From the NCBI GenBank assembly GCA_964650885.1, contig CAZYXG010000001.1, forward strand, positions 62,001 through 126,000: a stretch of 64,000 bases of DNA. Reading direction: 5' to 3'. The position numbers and the translations under genes were made by a program. The notes beneath the pieces were generated by a model. That model saw nothing but the letters and a program-made list of their open reading frames with translations, had not been told where the DNA came from and made no database searches. This DNA is from JAPLFM01 sp964650885. Its GTDB lineage: Bacteria > Bacteroidota > Ignavibacteria > Kapaibacteriales > UBA2268. Below, in pieces: positions 35,801-43,822 of the stretch. Numbering within the stretch: the first letter of the stretch is position 1; every line of letters begins with the position of its first letter.

Positions 35801-37548
35801 CAGGTGCAACTCCAGTTTCATTTGGTGTATATAGCAGACAAATTACTTTAGTAAATAAATCTAAAAACAATCAAGTTCTTTTCAATGGTTTGAGCTATAC
35901 TGGTTTTGAGTCCGAACTTTGTAATTTCAATTATACAAGTTTATTGACTGATTACACTGTAAATTACTCAGGCGGTAGACGAGGAGTTGTAATAGATACA
36001 TTACCTGATGAAACTGTATCAATAAATACTTTTGGTTATGAATTTTCAAAAGATAGTATTGAGAAACGTGGATTTATTACAACAGGTAATTTTGCAGATG
36101 AGTTCTATTGTTATGCTCAATCTCTAAGACAACCTGCACTTGGATCATTAGGATTCAGCTATGATTTCAATTTGATGCAATATGGTGGTATGTTCCGTGG
36201 AGATAGTGCAACTTATATGCAACCTGGAAAAACAGCGGTAACGAATGTTGCATTTATTGATGGAACATATGACCAAAAAGACTTAGTATTTAATACTAGT
36301 TTACAATATTTTGTTACGACTGGTATTCAATGGGTTACTAGTGCATTAAATCCACAACCAATAGGTGGAATTGGTTTTAGTAATGGTTTTCCAGTTTATT
36401 CTGGATTTAATAATGGTCCTGGTGAATATTTAGTAGAATTCTTACCTGGTGGAACTGAACCAGTTAGATTATCTTTCGATGGAGTTCCATCGGCAGGATT
36501 AGCTAACTTAAACGAAGCATCTTGGAATGTTGATTATTTGAATTTGAAGATTACAAATTTGAAAGAACATAAGTTCATTACAAATACTGGTCAAGAACAA
36601 ATAGTTAAATATCCTTATGAATTGCCACACATGGAGTTACCTGACACAGCTGGTGCTAGAACTAACGTGGGAATTTCAGCAATTTATCAACCAGATCCTA
36701 GAAATTTAGGTTTCACTATCAATGATCCAAATAGTAAATTCTATGGTGTTCAACCATCTAGCTTTATTGACCATTTCAATATTTCTAGTTATGCTTATGT
36801 GAACTCTAGAAAATCACGTTCAGTAATAGGTATTAAGAGAATGTATGGCAGACCAGCAGTTGGTCCATTAAGATTTATAGAAAATACTTATGCAGGTTTG
36901 CAAGGTAGATATTACAAATCTGCAATTGGAAAAGATACAAAAGCTAATGCAGATGCACAATTGGATTTTGTTCACTTGTTGAATATTGGTGGTGTACAGT
37001 TTGCACTTGATTATGCAAATACAGGTCGACCTAATAAGGTATCAAGACTATGGGATACAATTCCGGGTTATACTTATGGTGAAGATTTCAAAGCAGGTGA
37101 TAAAATTATCTTGAAAACTACTGGTGGTGTTTTTGGTTTGCCTGCACCTGGTGCAAAAGTACAAGTAAGAGTAACTGCTTCATCTAATCCAGATAAACCA
37201 ACTGACGAAGAATTAGATCAAATTAAAGTTGTACCTAATCCATATTTTATCTCACATGAAGGTCAGAGATCTTCTTATGAACCAAAATTATATTTCACGA
37301 AACTTCCTAAACAGTGTACGATTGAAATATACACTGTTACAGGTGATTTGATTAGAACACTTGAACACAATGATCTGACTTCTACTGATGCTGAAAAAGA
37401 AGGAATTGAAGTTTGGGATTTATTATCTAAGAATAAACTTAGAATCCAAAGTCAATCATTCTTAGCTTACATTAAAACAAAAGATGGAGCTCAATCAATT
37501 CAGAAGTTTTCAATAGTAGTGGGCGGTTTCCGCTTGTTGGATAATTAA
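32839..37548 (+). CDS. Giant secreted protein (unknown) with Ig-like C-terminal domain
   Basis: Exported protein of 1569 residues whose function I do not recognise. Residues 1-23 are a signal peptide. The mature part is Asn/Asp/Tyr-rich and beta-rich, with many turns, no membrane helix and no catalytic motif I can identify. From about residue 1460 (IKVVPNPYF, then TIEIYTVTGDLIRTLEH and FLAYIKTKDGAQ) the chain resembles the FlgD/Ig-like C-terminal domains found on many surface proteins of Ignavibacteria and relatives. This VVPNPY type may serve as a secretion or anchoring tail. It lies between the TonB-dependent receptor and the PorV-like gene, which suggests the three act together at the outer membrane. 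Confidence 0.78.
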   Translation: MKNYTKQILFAFVIILTVSTINANLLADIVRNKDGKSNEIQRTPNNTFDLQQNTVSNMQFYTTNYGIFGLNVARTEGGGYWPRGSRNQYIFGGGIWFGTVKERLLNDTITSRRMVSVTYNPNNARSWMVPGLLDTNKKETRVDKSDFKKYRTYFSTDFSPTSGEALNPQDGPAWPIWDTGGDTDTLKRNRYFGFYVDDIDKRNVSNYKKGPAYISGEDIFATYHDADLSYYDGGEKERRSQGYPLNIQYEQYIYSWGFGDYQNFIFIRYDIINRNKFSDDSLTNRLNTFKDCWMAPIIDVDIARAPAVNIGATNDRVRFNETDPSLNMAFQWSNGEYGEAGNGFGYLGYDFLESPAVIKHYVIDSITGDKIEVKKPDTDFVRKDRATYPNEEQLGLVTFRNWSIADDKILDEDRYLYIAGRLRDGDTGPGDKRFMMATGPYHLRPGDTSKVVIGMMIANGTKGKDADGTEEDISGLIALDKFAQAVYDNSFRAPQPPDRTRFTESTALNHGVIVTWDSSAEISNDLDEKGLDFMGYVLYRARNTDLDTFSLSNISANNQYSKGAGPLGWKAINAWALPRAYEKSNFPQTKNIVNGLDLFPQIDSMRIIGPYVDGTGKVVDTMAIRIMKVGKGLVMIPDSFSLRTTNTLVPQIAAIDTFASADPWGKYYASLVPNATFPMKWSSNNSNRLFNEALVGVVNINKALDLVNPLYYRRKTIEITDADFARVRAKNGKIKPTQEFIDTLKSYLSKPGFRVDSLDANGKVVTRLLNIDGPIIDSLYFINTYRKGPNNALIDVFVKRPISQQMNEVTHINEVLDSIYSYLKQGLATIDMPDFEGSNEVRTKVISAYMSSITNGRQYIDIGDDDRNSIIDYSADPTKTEKLINNVPYSYKMIAFDEGDFQLKTPAKVNQSQNGLSNQTVAYPKAAPVGAKPTFEILTKDVSLLGGVNNLKFYSVDDDRVIQNFLGDTLEIEWKPTWFVTQITATGTGATPVSFGVYSRQITLVNKSKNNQVLFNGLSYTGFESELCNFNYTSLLTDYTVNYSGGRRGVVIDTLPDETVSINTFGYEFSKDSIEKRGFITTGNFADEFYCYAQSLRQPALGSLGFSYDFNLMQYGGMFRGDSATYMQPGKTAVTNVAFIDGTYDQKDLVFNTSLQYFVTTGIQWVTSALNPQPIGGIGFSNGFPVYSGFNNGPGEYLVEFLPGGTEPVRLSFDGVPSAGLANLNEASWNVDYLNLKITNLKEHKFITNTGQEQIVKYPYELPHMELPDTAGARTNVGISAIYQPDPRNLGFTINDPNSKFYGVQPSSFIDHFNISSYAYVNSRKSRSVIGIKRMYGRPAVGPLRFIENTYAGLQGRYYKSAIGKDTKANADAQLDFVHLLNIGGVQFALDYANTGRPNKVSRLWDTIPGYTYGEDFKAGDKIILKTTGGVFGLPAPGAKVQVRVTASSNPDKPTDEELDQIKVVPNPYFISHEGQRSSYEPKLYFTKLPKQCTIEIYTVTGDLIRTLEHNDLTSTDAEKEGIEVWDLLSKNKLRIQSQSFLAYIKTKDGAQSIQKFSIVVGGFRLLDN

Positions 37549-37554
37549 TTTTAA

Positions 37555-37596
37555 AAAGTATGGACTTAGTCGATAAATTAGCTAAGTCCATACTTT
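37555..37596 (+). terminator. Perfect 15-bp hairpin between giant-protein and PorV-like genes
   Basis: Arms AAAGTATGGACTTAG (37555-37569) and CTAAGTCCATACTTT (37582-37596) are perfectly complementary with a 12-base loop. The tail is only weakly T-rich (AATTTAAG). It may be a terminator, a partial attenuator lowering transcription into the PorV-like gene, or an mRNA-protecting hairpin. Confidence 0.55.
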
Positions 37597-37617
37597 AATT
37601 TAAGTTGGAAAAATAAT

Positions 37618-38661
37618 ATGAAATTAAAATTAACTCTTTTATTATGCTGTGTATTTGGTTTAACTACTTTAGATACAATAGCAGTACCACTCGATAAAGT
37701 ATCTGGCTCATCTACTGGTGAGGCTTTTAAGAAAGTTGGAGCAGCTGGCGCACAATTTTTGAAAATTGGAGTTGGAGCAAGAGCTGAAGGTATGGCTGGA
37801 GCATATTCGGCAGTAACTAATGATATTACTGCGATATTTTGGAATCCTGCTGGTTTATACCAAGTGCAAGGTACACAAGCAATGTTTTCTTACACAAATT
37901 GGTTTGGCGGATATACGCATAATTTTGCAGCATTCACTATGCCATTAGGTTCACAATTTAGATTTGCAGCAAGTTTTGTAAGTTTATCAAGTGATAACAT
38001 TGAAATTACTACTATGAGCAGACCAGAAGGTACTGGACAGACATATAGTGTAAATGATGCGGCAATTAATTTAACATTATCAGGTAAATTGACAGATCAG
38101 TTTACTTTTGGTATTAATGCTAAATATATCAATAATAGTTTCTACAATATGAATGCAAATGGCTTTGCTTTTGATATTGGAACAAACTATGAAACTGGTA
38201 TTGAAGGTATCAAATTAGCATTTTCAGTACATAATTTGGGAGGCGAACAGAAATATTCTGGTCAAAGTTTAAACACAGTAGTGAAATTGGTTGATGCTTT
38301 AAAAGCTTCACCATTAGATGCATCTTTAAATGCTTATAGCTTTACAATTCCTATTACATTTAGAGCTGGTATAGCAGCAGATTTGTATAAAGATGAGAAA
38401 AGTAAAGTTATTGGTGCATTCGATTTTGCAACACTTTCTGATACACCAGAGAATTATTCTTTTGGTGCTGAATATAGCTGGGACGATTTTGTATTCGTAC
38501 GTGGTGGTTATAAATTCGGACACGACAATTTTGGTTTAGGCTTTGGTGCTGGAATCAAATACAACAGTGGCGGTTTAGATGGAAGATTAGATTATTCTGC
38601 ATCACCAACTACAAATCTTGGCTTGGTTAACAGACTTTCTGTAATTGTTGGATTTAACTAA
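37618..38661 (+). CDS. PorV/PorQ-family outer-membrane protein
   Basis: Predicted outer-membrane beta-barrel of 347 residues. Signal peptide about 1-22. The mature N terminus has the signature FLKIGVGARAEGMAGAYSAV followed by DITAIFWNPAGLY, as in PorV (LptO) and PorQ proteins, which help the type IX secretion system process and release cargo with a C-terminal sorting domain. The C terminus ends NRLSVIVGFN. It lies 69 bases after the giant secreted protein, behind a perfect hairpin, and is followed by a strong terminator. A PorV-like protein here agrees with the sorting tails nearby. Whether it is the general secretion component or a locus-specific paralogue is unknown. Confidence 0.88.
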   Translation: MKLKLTLLLCCVFGLTTLDTIAVPLDKVSGSSTGEAFKKVGAAGAQFLKIGVGARAEGMAGAYSAVTNDITAIFWNPAGLYQVQGTQAMFSYTNWFGGYTHNFAAFTMPLGSQFRFAASFVSLSSDNIEITTMSRPEGTGQTYSVNDAAINLTLSGKLTDQFTFGINAKYINNSFYNMNANGFAFDIGTNYETGIEGIKLAFSVHNLGGEQKYSGQSLNTVVKLVDALKASPLDASLNAYSFTIPITFRAGIAADLYKDEKSKVIGAFDFATLSDTPENYSFGAEYSWDDFVFVRGGYKFGHDNFGLGFGAGIKYNSGGLDGRLDYSASPTTNLGLVNRLSVIVGFN

Positions 38662-38683
38662 TTCAAAAATTATTATATCATTT

Positions 38684-38720
38684 AACCGTTTAGTTCAAAA
38701 GACTAAACGGTTTTTTTGTT
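38684..38720 (+). terminator. Rho-independent terminator after the PorV-like gene
   Basis: Perfect 11-base arms AACCGTTTAGT and ACTAAACGGTT around loop TCAAAAG, then seven T. It ends the surface operon. The longest reading frame of the next gene begins upstream of this hairpin, which argues for that gene's later ATG. Confidence 0.93.
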
Positions 38721-38725
38721 TTAAT

Positions 38726-40117
38726 ATGAATGTTTTAAAAATAATATTATTTCTATCTGTAATTGTTTCTGCTCAAGCGGAATCATATTTAGATTTGAGT
38801 TTGTTTAAAAATGGTGATAATCCAATTTTGAATATTTCGTTTTATTCAGATAATGGCGATATACAATATAAATTAGTTCAAAATTCATACATAGCCAAAA
38901 TTGACTTTCAAATAATTGTAAATGACTTAAATCACAACACGATAGATACTTTAATTTGGAGATATTCATCTCAAATTGATACAACGAAATTGAATAGCCA
39001 AAATGTTGTAATTGCAGAGAATAAACTGAATTTAAAAAGCAACAATACTTATTTAATTATATGCAATGCAATTTATGAGAATAAATATTTAGTCTCTCAA
39101 TCTGTTAATTTAAATACAATCGTTGATTCTAGTGTAAGTATGAGTGATATTTTGCTTGTATATGATGTAGCTGAAAATAATAACAACTCTAAATCAGAAT
39201 TTGTAAGGAATAACTATGTAGTTACACCCAATGCTTCAAATTCAATTTATGGTACAGAACCGAGATTGCAAACCTATCAAGAAATTTATAACCTTGGTAA
39301 ATATATCAATAATAATATTTTGATTAAATACTCAATTTTAGATGGTACTCACAAAGAAGTAATTAGTCAATCTAAAAAAACTAAAGTAAGTTATGCTAAT
39401 TTTCTTGATATACTTGATTTGAATTTATTTGAGATTTCTACTGGTACTTATTATTTAAGTATTTCAATTTTAGATAGTAACGAAAAGAATATTTTCACTA
39501 AATCTAAATTATTCTTTTTATTAAATCCAGCAACTAAACCTAGTATTCAAGGATTATTCAGAGAAAGCAGGGCATTTGAAGAAAGTGTTTTTTCAAGTAT
39601 GACCGATGGAGAATTGGATTTAGAATTCAGTAAGTTCAAACTAATTCTATCAGAATATGAGATAGATCAATTCAACAAGTTAATAGATTATAAAGCAAAA
39701 AGACGAGCAATTTATAAATATTGGTATATTAGAGATTCTGACACAATCACAACATTAAATGAAAAAAGAGAGGAATTTTTAAATAGAGTGAAAACTGCTG
39801 AAAGACTATTTGGTAATGGGATTGAAAATTCTGGTTGGAAATCTGAACGTGGAAAAATAATGCTTAAATATGGAATTGCCACTGTACGAAACATTAACCA
39901 ACGAGAAGGCGATAGAGTGGAATGTGAAGAATGGTTTTATGATGATTTGGGTGGTGGACTTTTCTTTTATTTTGTGCAAAGATTTGCACTTAATAACTTT
40001 GTATTGGTTCATTCTAATGCTTCAGGTGAGCCAAGAGACCCAAATTGGCTTCAAAATTATAATCCAAATATTCAAAGCGATGGTACTTCTAAATTTCGGA
40101 ATAACAATCAAAGATAG
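38726..40117 (+). CDS. GWxTD-domain-like exported protein
   Basis: Exported protein of about 463 residues. Signal peptide MNVLKIILFLSVIVSAQA starts at the chosen ATG; a longer frame from a TTG at 38645 passes through the upstream terminator and is rejected. The middle is beta-rich. The C-terminal 150 residues include YKAKRRAIYKYWYIRDSD and NSGWKSERGKIMLKYG, matching the GWxTD domain seen in Ignavibacteria, Chlorobi and Acidobacteria. Here the signature reads G-W-K-S-E-R-G rather than G-W-x-T-D-R-G, and the tail is EEWFYDDLGGGLFFYFV. The family has no known biochemical function. Its stop is 3 bases before the acyltransferase start, so it is cotranscribed with lipid A-type genes. Confidence 0.8.
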   Translation: MNVLKIILFLSVIVSAQAESYLDLSLFKNGDNPILNISFYSDNGDIQYKLVQNSYIAKIDFQIIVNDLNHNTIDTLIWRYSSQIDTTKLNSQNVVIAENKLNLKSNNTYLIICNAIYENKYLVSQSVNLNTIVDSSVSMSDILLVYDVAENNNNSKSEFVRNNYVVTPNASNSIYGTEPRLQTYQEIYNLGKYINNNILIKYSILDGTHKEVISQSKKTKVSYANFLDILDLNLFEISTGTYYLSISILDSNEKNIFTKSKLFFLLNPATKPSIQGLFRESRAFEESVFSSMTDGELDLEFSKFKLILSEYEIDQFNKLIDYKAKRRAIYKYWYIRDSDTITTLNEKREEFLNRVKTAERLFGNGIENSGWKSERGKIMLKYGIATVRNINQREGDRVECEEWFYDDLGGGLFFYFVQRFALNNFVLVHSNASGEPRDPNWLQNYNPNIQSDGTSKFRNNNQR

Positions 40118-40120
40118 TTA

Positions 40121-41002
40121 ATGAACTTATTGATAACCACATTTTTACTTGTATTTTCAGCAATTCTTCGCTTTATGCCTAGAAATGTTGTAATATTTAT
40201 GGGTAAATTATTTGGAAACTTTTTAAGATTATTGAGTAAAAAAAGAAAAAATATCACTTTAAACAATATCCGAATGGCACTACCAGAAGCTGATTCTGAT
40301 TTTATATGCAAAGAATCATATCGCAATCTTGGAATTACATTTGCGGAATTAGTTACAATGAATAAATATTCTATTGATGAGTTAAAAAATATTGTCAAAT
40401 ATGAGAATGTTGAGTTGATTGATGAATTATTAAGTCAAGGCAAGGGTTTAATTACTTTATCGGGGCATTATGGTAATTGGGAATTGCTTGCATATACAAC
40501 GGGTTTATTTTCTGGACATCCAACCAATATGATAGTGAAACCAATGAAGAATCAATATGCCGATGTTTTTCTGAATAAATTCCGAGTGTTCGAAGGCAAT
40601 AAAATTGTGTCTTCTCATAATGCAGCAAAAAAGATGATTAAGTTGCTTAGAGACGGTGAGCAAATGGCTTTAATAGTAGATCAAAATGCAACTTCCAGCC
40701 GTAATGTTTTAGTAAACTTTTTTGGATTAAGTACACCAACTTATGAAGCACCTGCTTCTTTGGCTTTGAAATTGAAAGCTCCATTAATTATCGGTTTCGC
40801 AGTTAGAGAAAAAGATAATACTTATAGCGTAAAATTACAAGAAATAGATTATTCTGATTTATTGGCATTGCCTACAAATGAAGCAATTGAGATTTTAACT
40901 CAACGCCACGTTAATATTTTGGAAAATCAGATAAGAACACGACCAGATTTGTGGGCTTGGCAACATAGGAGATGGAAACACTCGCCAGGTGCTTTTAATT
41001 GA
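40121..41002 (+). CDS. Lysophospholipid/lauroyl-type acyltransferase (LpxL/HtrB family)
   Basis: Membrane-associated acyltransferase of 293 residues, probably adding a secondary acyl chain to lipid A or acylating a lipid precursor. An N-terminal hydrophobic segment (about 3-23) anchors it. The catalytic HX4E box is TLSGHYGNWELLA; further family strings are VDQNATSSRNVLVNFFG and RPDLWAWQHRRWK, the last being typical of LpxL-type enzymes. It lies 3 bases after the GWxTD gene and overlaps the next gene by 4 bases, giving a three-gene unit. The acyl donor (acyl-ACP) is inferred from the family. Confidence 0.9.
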   Translation: MNLLITTFLLVFSAILRFMPRNVVIFMGKLFGNFLRLLSKKRKNITLNNIRMALPEADSDFICKESYRNLGITFAELVTMNKYSIDELKNIVKYENVELIDELLSQGKGLITLSGHYGNWELLAYTTGLFSGHPTNMIVKPMKNQYADVFLNKFRVFEGNKIVSSHNAAKKMIKLLRDGEQMALIVDQNATSSRNVLVNFFGLSTPTYEAPASLALKLKAPLIIGFAVREKDNTYSVKLQEIDYSDLLALPTNEAIEILTQRHVNILENQIRTRPDLWAWQHRRWKHSPGAFN

Positions 41003-42009
41003 AATTAGCTAATGTGAAACATATCGCTATATTTAATACTGCCTTTCTTGGTGATATTACATTGTCTTTATTTCTTTGTAAGAAAATCAAAGATATTTCT
41101 CCTAATACCAGAATAACATTCATAACCACCAAAGAAGCTTCTACGATTATCGATTTATCTGAAAATGTAGATAATGTTTTAGTTTTTGATAAACGCAATC
41201 AACATAAGAAAATTAGTAAAGTAATGCAATTTGCTAAAGAATTGAATAATTTAAATATTGATTGTTTTATAAGTACTCATAAATCATTTAGAAGTGGATT
41301 GTTGCTTTATGCTATAAAAGCTACTAAAATATGTTTCAATGATGCAAATTTATCGGCCTTTGCTCAATACAGAGTCCCCTATAGGCTGTATTTACACGAA
41401 GTAAAAAGACAACTGTCATTACTTTTGCCTTTTTCAGAATTTCAAGAAATTGATTTTGATAATTATAATTTCCCAAATTTAAAATTAAATGCAGAATCAA
41501 ATAAATTGAAACAAACTATTTGTATTGCTCCAGGATCTGTTTGGAAAACAAAACGATGGACAGCAAGCGGTTTTGCTATTGTTATTGATTATTTTGCACC
41601 TAATTATAGAATTTGCTTGATTGGTGGGAAAGATGAAAGTGTACTTTCGAATGACATAGAAAACTTAACGAAAGATAAATTTGAGAATTTAGTAGGGCAG
41701 TTGAGTTTTAAAGAGACAATAGAATTAATTTCAAATTCAAGTATGATGCTTTCTAATGATAGTGCTCCAACACACTTTGCATCAATTACTAATACTAAAA
41801 CATTAACTATATATGGTCCTACTTCGCCTAAGTTTGGTTTTGCTCCAATAGCTAATAATTCAAGCACGATAAGTTTAAATCTACCTTGTAGCCCTTGCCA
41901 TCATCATGGATTAAATACTTGCCCAATAAAACATCATAATTGCATGGAAAAATTGCAAGCTGCAGAAGTTATTGCAAAAATGGAACAATTACTTCTTCAA
42001 CAAACTTAA
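40999..42009 (+). CDS. Heptosyltransferase-like glycosyltransferase family 9 protein
   Basis: GT-B glycosyltransferase of 336 residues similar to ADP-heptose:LPS heptosyltransferases. Visible are FNTAFLGDITLSLFL at the N terminus, IAPGSVWKTKRWTASGFA, the donor-site MLSNDSAPTHFAS, and a Cys/His-rich end LPCSPCHHHGLNTCP seen in many family members. The start is TTG and overlaps the acyltransferase stop as TTGA, so translation is probably coupled. Together with the acyltransferase this points to lipid A-core assembly. Sugar specificity is not certain. The gene ends 21 bases inside the convergent flippase gene. Confidence 0.88.
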   Translation: MKLANVKHIAIFNTAFLGDITLSLFLCKKIKDISPNTRITFITTKEASTIIDLSENVDNVLVFDKRNQHKKISKVMQFAKELNNLNIDCFISTHKSFRSGLLLYAIKATKICFNDANLSAFAQYRVPYRLYLHEVKRQLSLLLPFSEFQEIDFDNYNFPNLKLNAESNKLKQTICIAPGSVWKTKRWTASGFAIVIDYFAPNYRICLIGGKDESVLSNDIENLTKDKFENLVGQLSFKETIELISNSSMMLSNDSAPTHFASITNTKTLTIYGPTSPKFGFAPIANNSSTISLNLPCSPCHHHGLNTCPIKHHNCMEKLQAAEVIAKMEQLLLQQT

Positions 42010-43413
42010 GACTTCTCGAATAGAGAATATCTTTAGTTTATCGCTTAAAGCAATTAGAATAATTATATAAAGCGGGAGAGAGAATAGGTTGTTAAGCTGA
42101 AAATAATTAGCAACTAAAATTGGAATAATTGCGACTAAATTAACTAACAGAATCTTTACAAGACTTATTACATTTATAGAATCTAACTCTTTCTTGATGA
42201 AATATAACTGTGCTATGAATATTAATATTTCTACAATTACCAATGAAATGGCAGCACCGTATGCTCCACCATTAGGGACTAAAAGAAATACAGCAATCAA
42301 GTTAAGTGTGCTACCAAAAGTAATTGCGTAAAGTACTTTTTTCTCATTACCCCACGCTATTAAAGCAGGAGTGATAGAGACATTCAAATATGCAAAGAAT
42401 GTTGAAATAGCCATAATTTGTAGAATGAAGACACTTTCACTAAATTTGCTTCCCCACAAAATTAATATTAACTTATCGGAGAAAAAATATAGCCCTATAG
42501 CTAATGATACAGCGAAAAAGTAAACTAAGTTTGTATATTTATTAAAAATGCTTTGCTTGTCTTCTCTTGTTTCTGCTTGTGAAAGTTTTGCAAAAAATGA
42601 ATTTTGGAAAATACTTAAAGGAACTAATGCTAAATTTGTGAATTTGAATGCTGCGAAATAAATTCCGTTATCATAGAGATAAGTGTCGGGTCTAAAATAT
42701 GCAGTGCTAACAATACCTAAACTATGATTAATAGATACTAAAACAAAAGTTAAACTAATAGGTAAAGAGCTATATACTAATTGTTTAAGAAGTTGTTTGT
42801 CAAATTGAAATTTAATTTTAGAGATTTGTTTGATAAAATAGATTACCAATGCAACAGCATTTAGAAAAAGGGTAGTAGCAATAACAATCGAGGCAATAAT
42901 TGTATCGTTTTCATTTTTTACTAAAAGTATAATTCCAACGAAGTTTAACAAAGAAAGACTTATTGTTCTTGTGGCAATAACATTCATTTTCTCAATTCCA
43001 ACAAAATACCAATTGAGTAAAATGGCTTGAGAAATGACTGTAGTTCCAATAATTGCAATAACTAATTTGACATTGTAATCTTTATTTATAAAGAAAAGAG
43101 CAATTAATATCAATAAATAAACAGCAAGTGAGAGTATTAACCTTAAGCTAAAAGCATTATTTACAATTGATTGATTGTCTATTTTATTTTTAGCTATATC
43201 TCTAGTTCCAATTGCATCAAAACCAAATGAGAATGCAATGAATGAAAAGTTTGCAATTGATTGAGCCAAACCAATACTTCCAATACCTTCTGTACCTATA
43301 ACACGAGCTAAATAAGCCATATAAAAGTACATTAGGAGTCTATTTACTGATTCCGCAAATGTTAATGTCAGTATGTTTCTAAGAAGGGTAGGTTTTTTCA
43401 AAATCAAAACCAA
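41989..43413 (-). CDS. Polysaccharide flippase (Wzx/MATE-like)
   Basis: Integral inner-membrane protein of up to 474 residues with about 12-14 hydrophobic helices, probably moving lipid-linked oligosaccharides to the periplasmic side. The N terminus NILTLTFAESVNRLLMYFYM with ARVIGTEGIGSIGLAQSIAN is typical of the oligosaccharide flippase family, as is the paired-helix pattern throughout. No ATG exists near the start; TTG codons at 43413, 43407 and 43401 are possible, all just past the EVE stop. It is the last gene of the nuoL-nuoM-nuoN leftward run. Function in this operon seems unrelated to respiration. The 3' end overlaps the GT9 gene by 21 bases. Confidence 0.87.
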   Translation of the reverse strand: MVLILKKPTLLRNILTLTFAESVNRLLMYFYMAYLARVIGTEGIGSIGLAQSIANFSFIAFSFGFDAIGTRDIAKNKIDNQSIVNNAFSLRLILSLAVYLLILIALFFINKDYNVKLVIAIIGTTVISQAILLNWYFVGIEKMNVIATRTISLSLLNFVGIILLVKNENDTIIASIVIATTLFLNAVALVIYFIKQISKIKFQFDKQLLKQLVYSSLPISLTFVLVSINHSLGIVSTAYFRPDTYLYDNGIYFAAFKFTNLALVPLSIFQNSFFAKLSQAETREDKQSIFNKYTNLVYFFAVSLAIGLYFFSDKLILILWGSKFSESVFILQIMAISTFFAYLNVSITPALIAWGNEKKVLYAITFGSTLNLIAVFLLVPNGGAYGAAISLVIVEILIFIAQLYFIKKELDSINVISLVKILLVNLVAIIPILVANYFQLNNLFSLPLYIIILIALSDKLKIFSIREVLSLLKK

Positions 43414-43416
43414 TAA

Positions 43417-43821
43417 TTATTTACTTAGTCTAAGAATTTCGCTGAATTCTTCATCGGAAACTGGCATAACAGAAAGTCTAGTATGCTTAATTAAAGGTAA
43501 TGATTGTAGTTTATCGTTTTGTTTGATTTGAGCTAAAGTTACTGGGTTTCTAAATTCATCATCGAATCTAACTTCAACAGAAACCCAATTTACATCTTCA
43601 GTAGTAGGGTCTTGAAAGTATTCTTTTGTAACTTTCAATGTTCCCATAATAGCTTTGGCTTCATTGCTAATATAAAAAAATAAAATATCGTTTAGTTTGA
43701 TTAACTTGAGATTATTGCGAGCTTGGTAATTCCTAACTCCGTCCCAAATTGTTATTTTATCTTTTTTCATTTGATCCCAAGGATAGTTCTCAGGGTCTGA
43801 TTTTACAAGCCAGTAAGCCAT
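43417..43821 (-). CDS. EVE-domain protein (PUA-like fold)
   Basis: Small protein of 134 residues consisting of one EVE domain, a PUA-like fold thought to bind modified nucleobases in DNA or RNA. Characteristic strings are MAYWLVKSDPENYPW at the start, WDGVRNYQARNNL around residue 27 and the later HTRLSVMPV. In many bacteria such genes sit near restriction or modification systems; here it lies in a respiratory/envelope operon. Only one base separates it from the lipoprotein gene upstream and 3 bases from the flippase. Its ligand here is unknown. The assignment rests on well-conserved motifs over the whole length. Confidence 0.9.
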   Translation of the reverse strand: MAYWLVKSDPENYPWDQMKKDKITIWDGVRNYQARNNLKLIKLNDILFFYISNEAKAIMGTLKVTKEYFQDPTTEDVNWVSVEVRFDDEFRNPVTLAQIKQNDKLQSLPLIKHTRLSVMPVSDEEFSEILRLSK

Positions 43822-43822
43822 T

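Noticed and set aside
29636..37548. SusC/SusD polysaccharide utilisation pair
   Set aside because: The receptor could be SusC-like but the 1569-residue partner has no SusD lipobox or TPR pattern, and no glycan-degrading genes are nearby.
38645..38725. TTG start for the GWxTD gene
   Set aside because: It lies inside the porV-like coding end and crosses a strong terminator; the ATG at 38726 begins a clean signal peptide.
39870..40121. Plus-strand frame overlapping the end of the GWxTD gene
   Set aside because: Fully inside the GWxTD coding sequence in another frame; the GWxTD frame has recognisable family motifs and this one has none.
43417..43821. Defence island signalled by the EVE protein
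   Set aside because: No restriction, methylase, toxin-antitoxin, CRISPR or other defence gene flanks it; the neighbours are respiratory and envelope genes.
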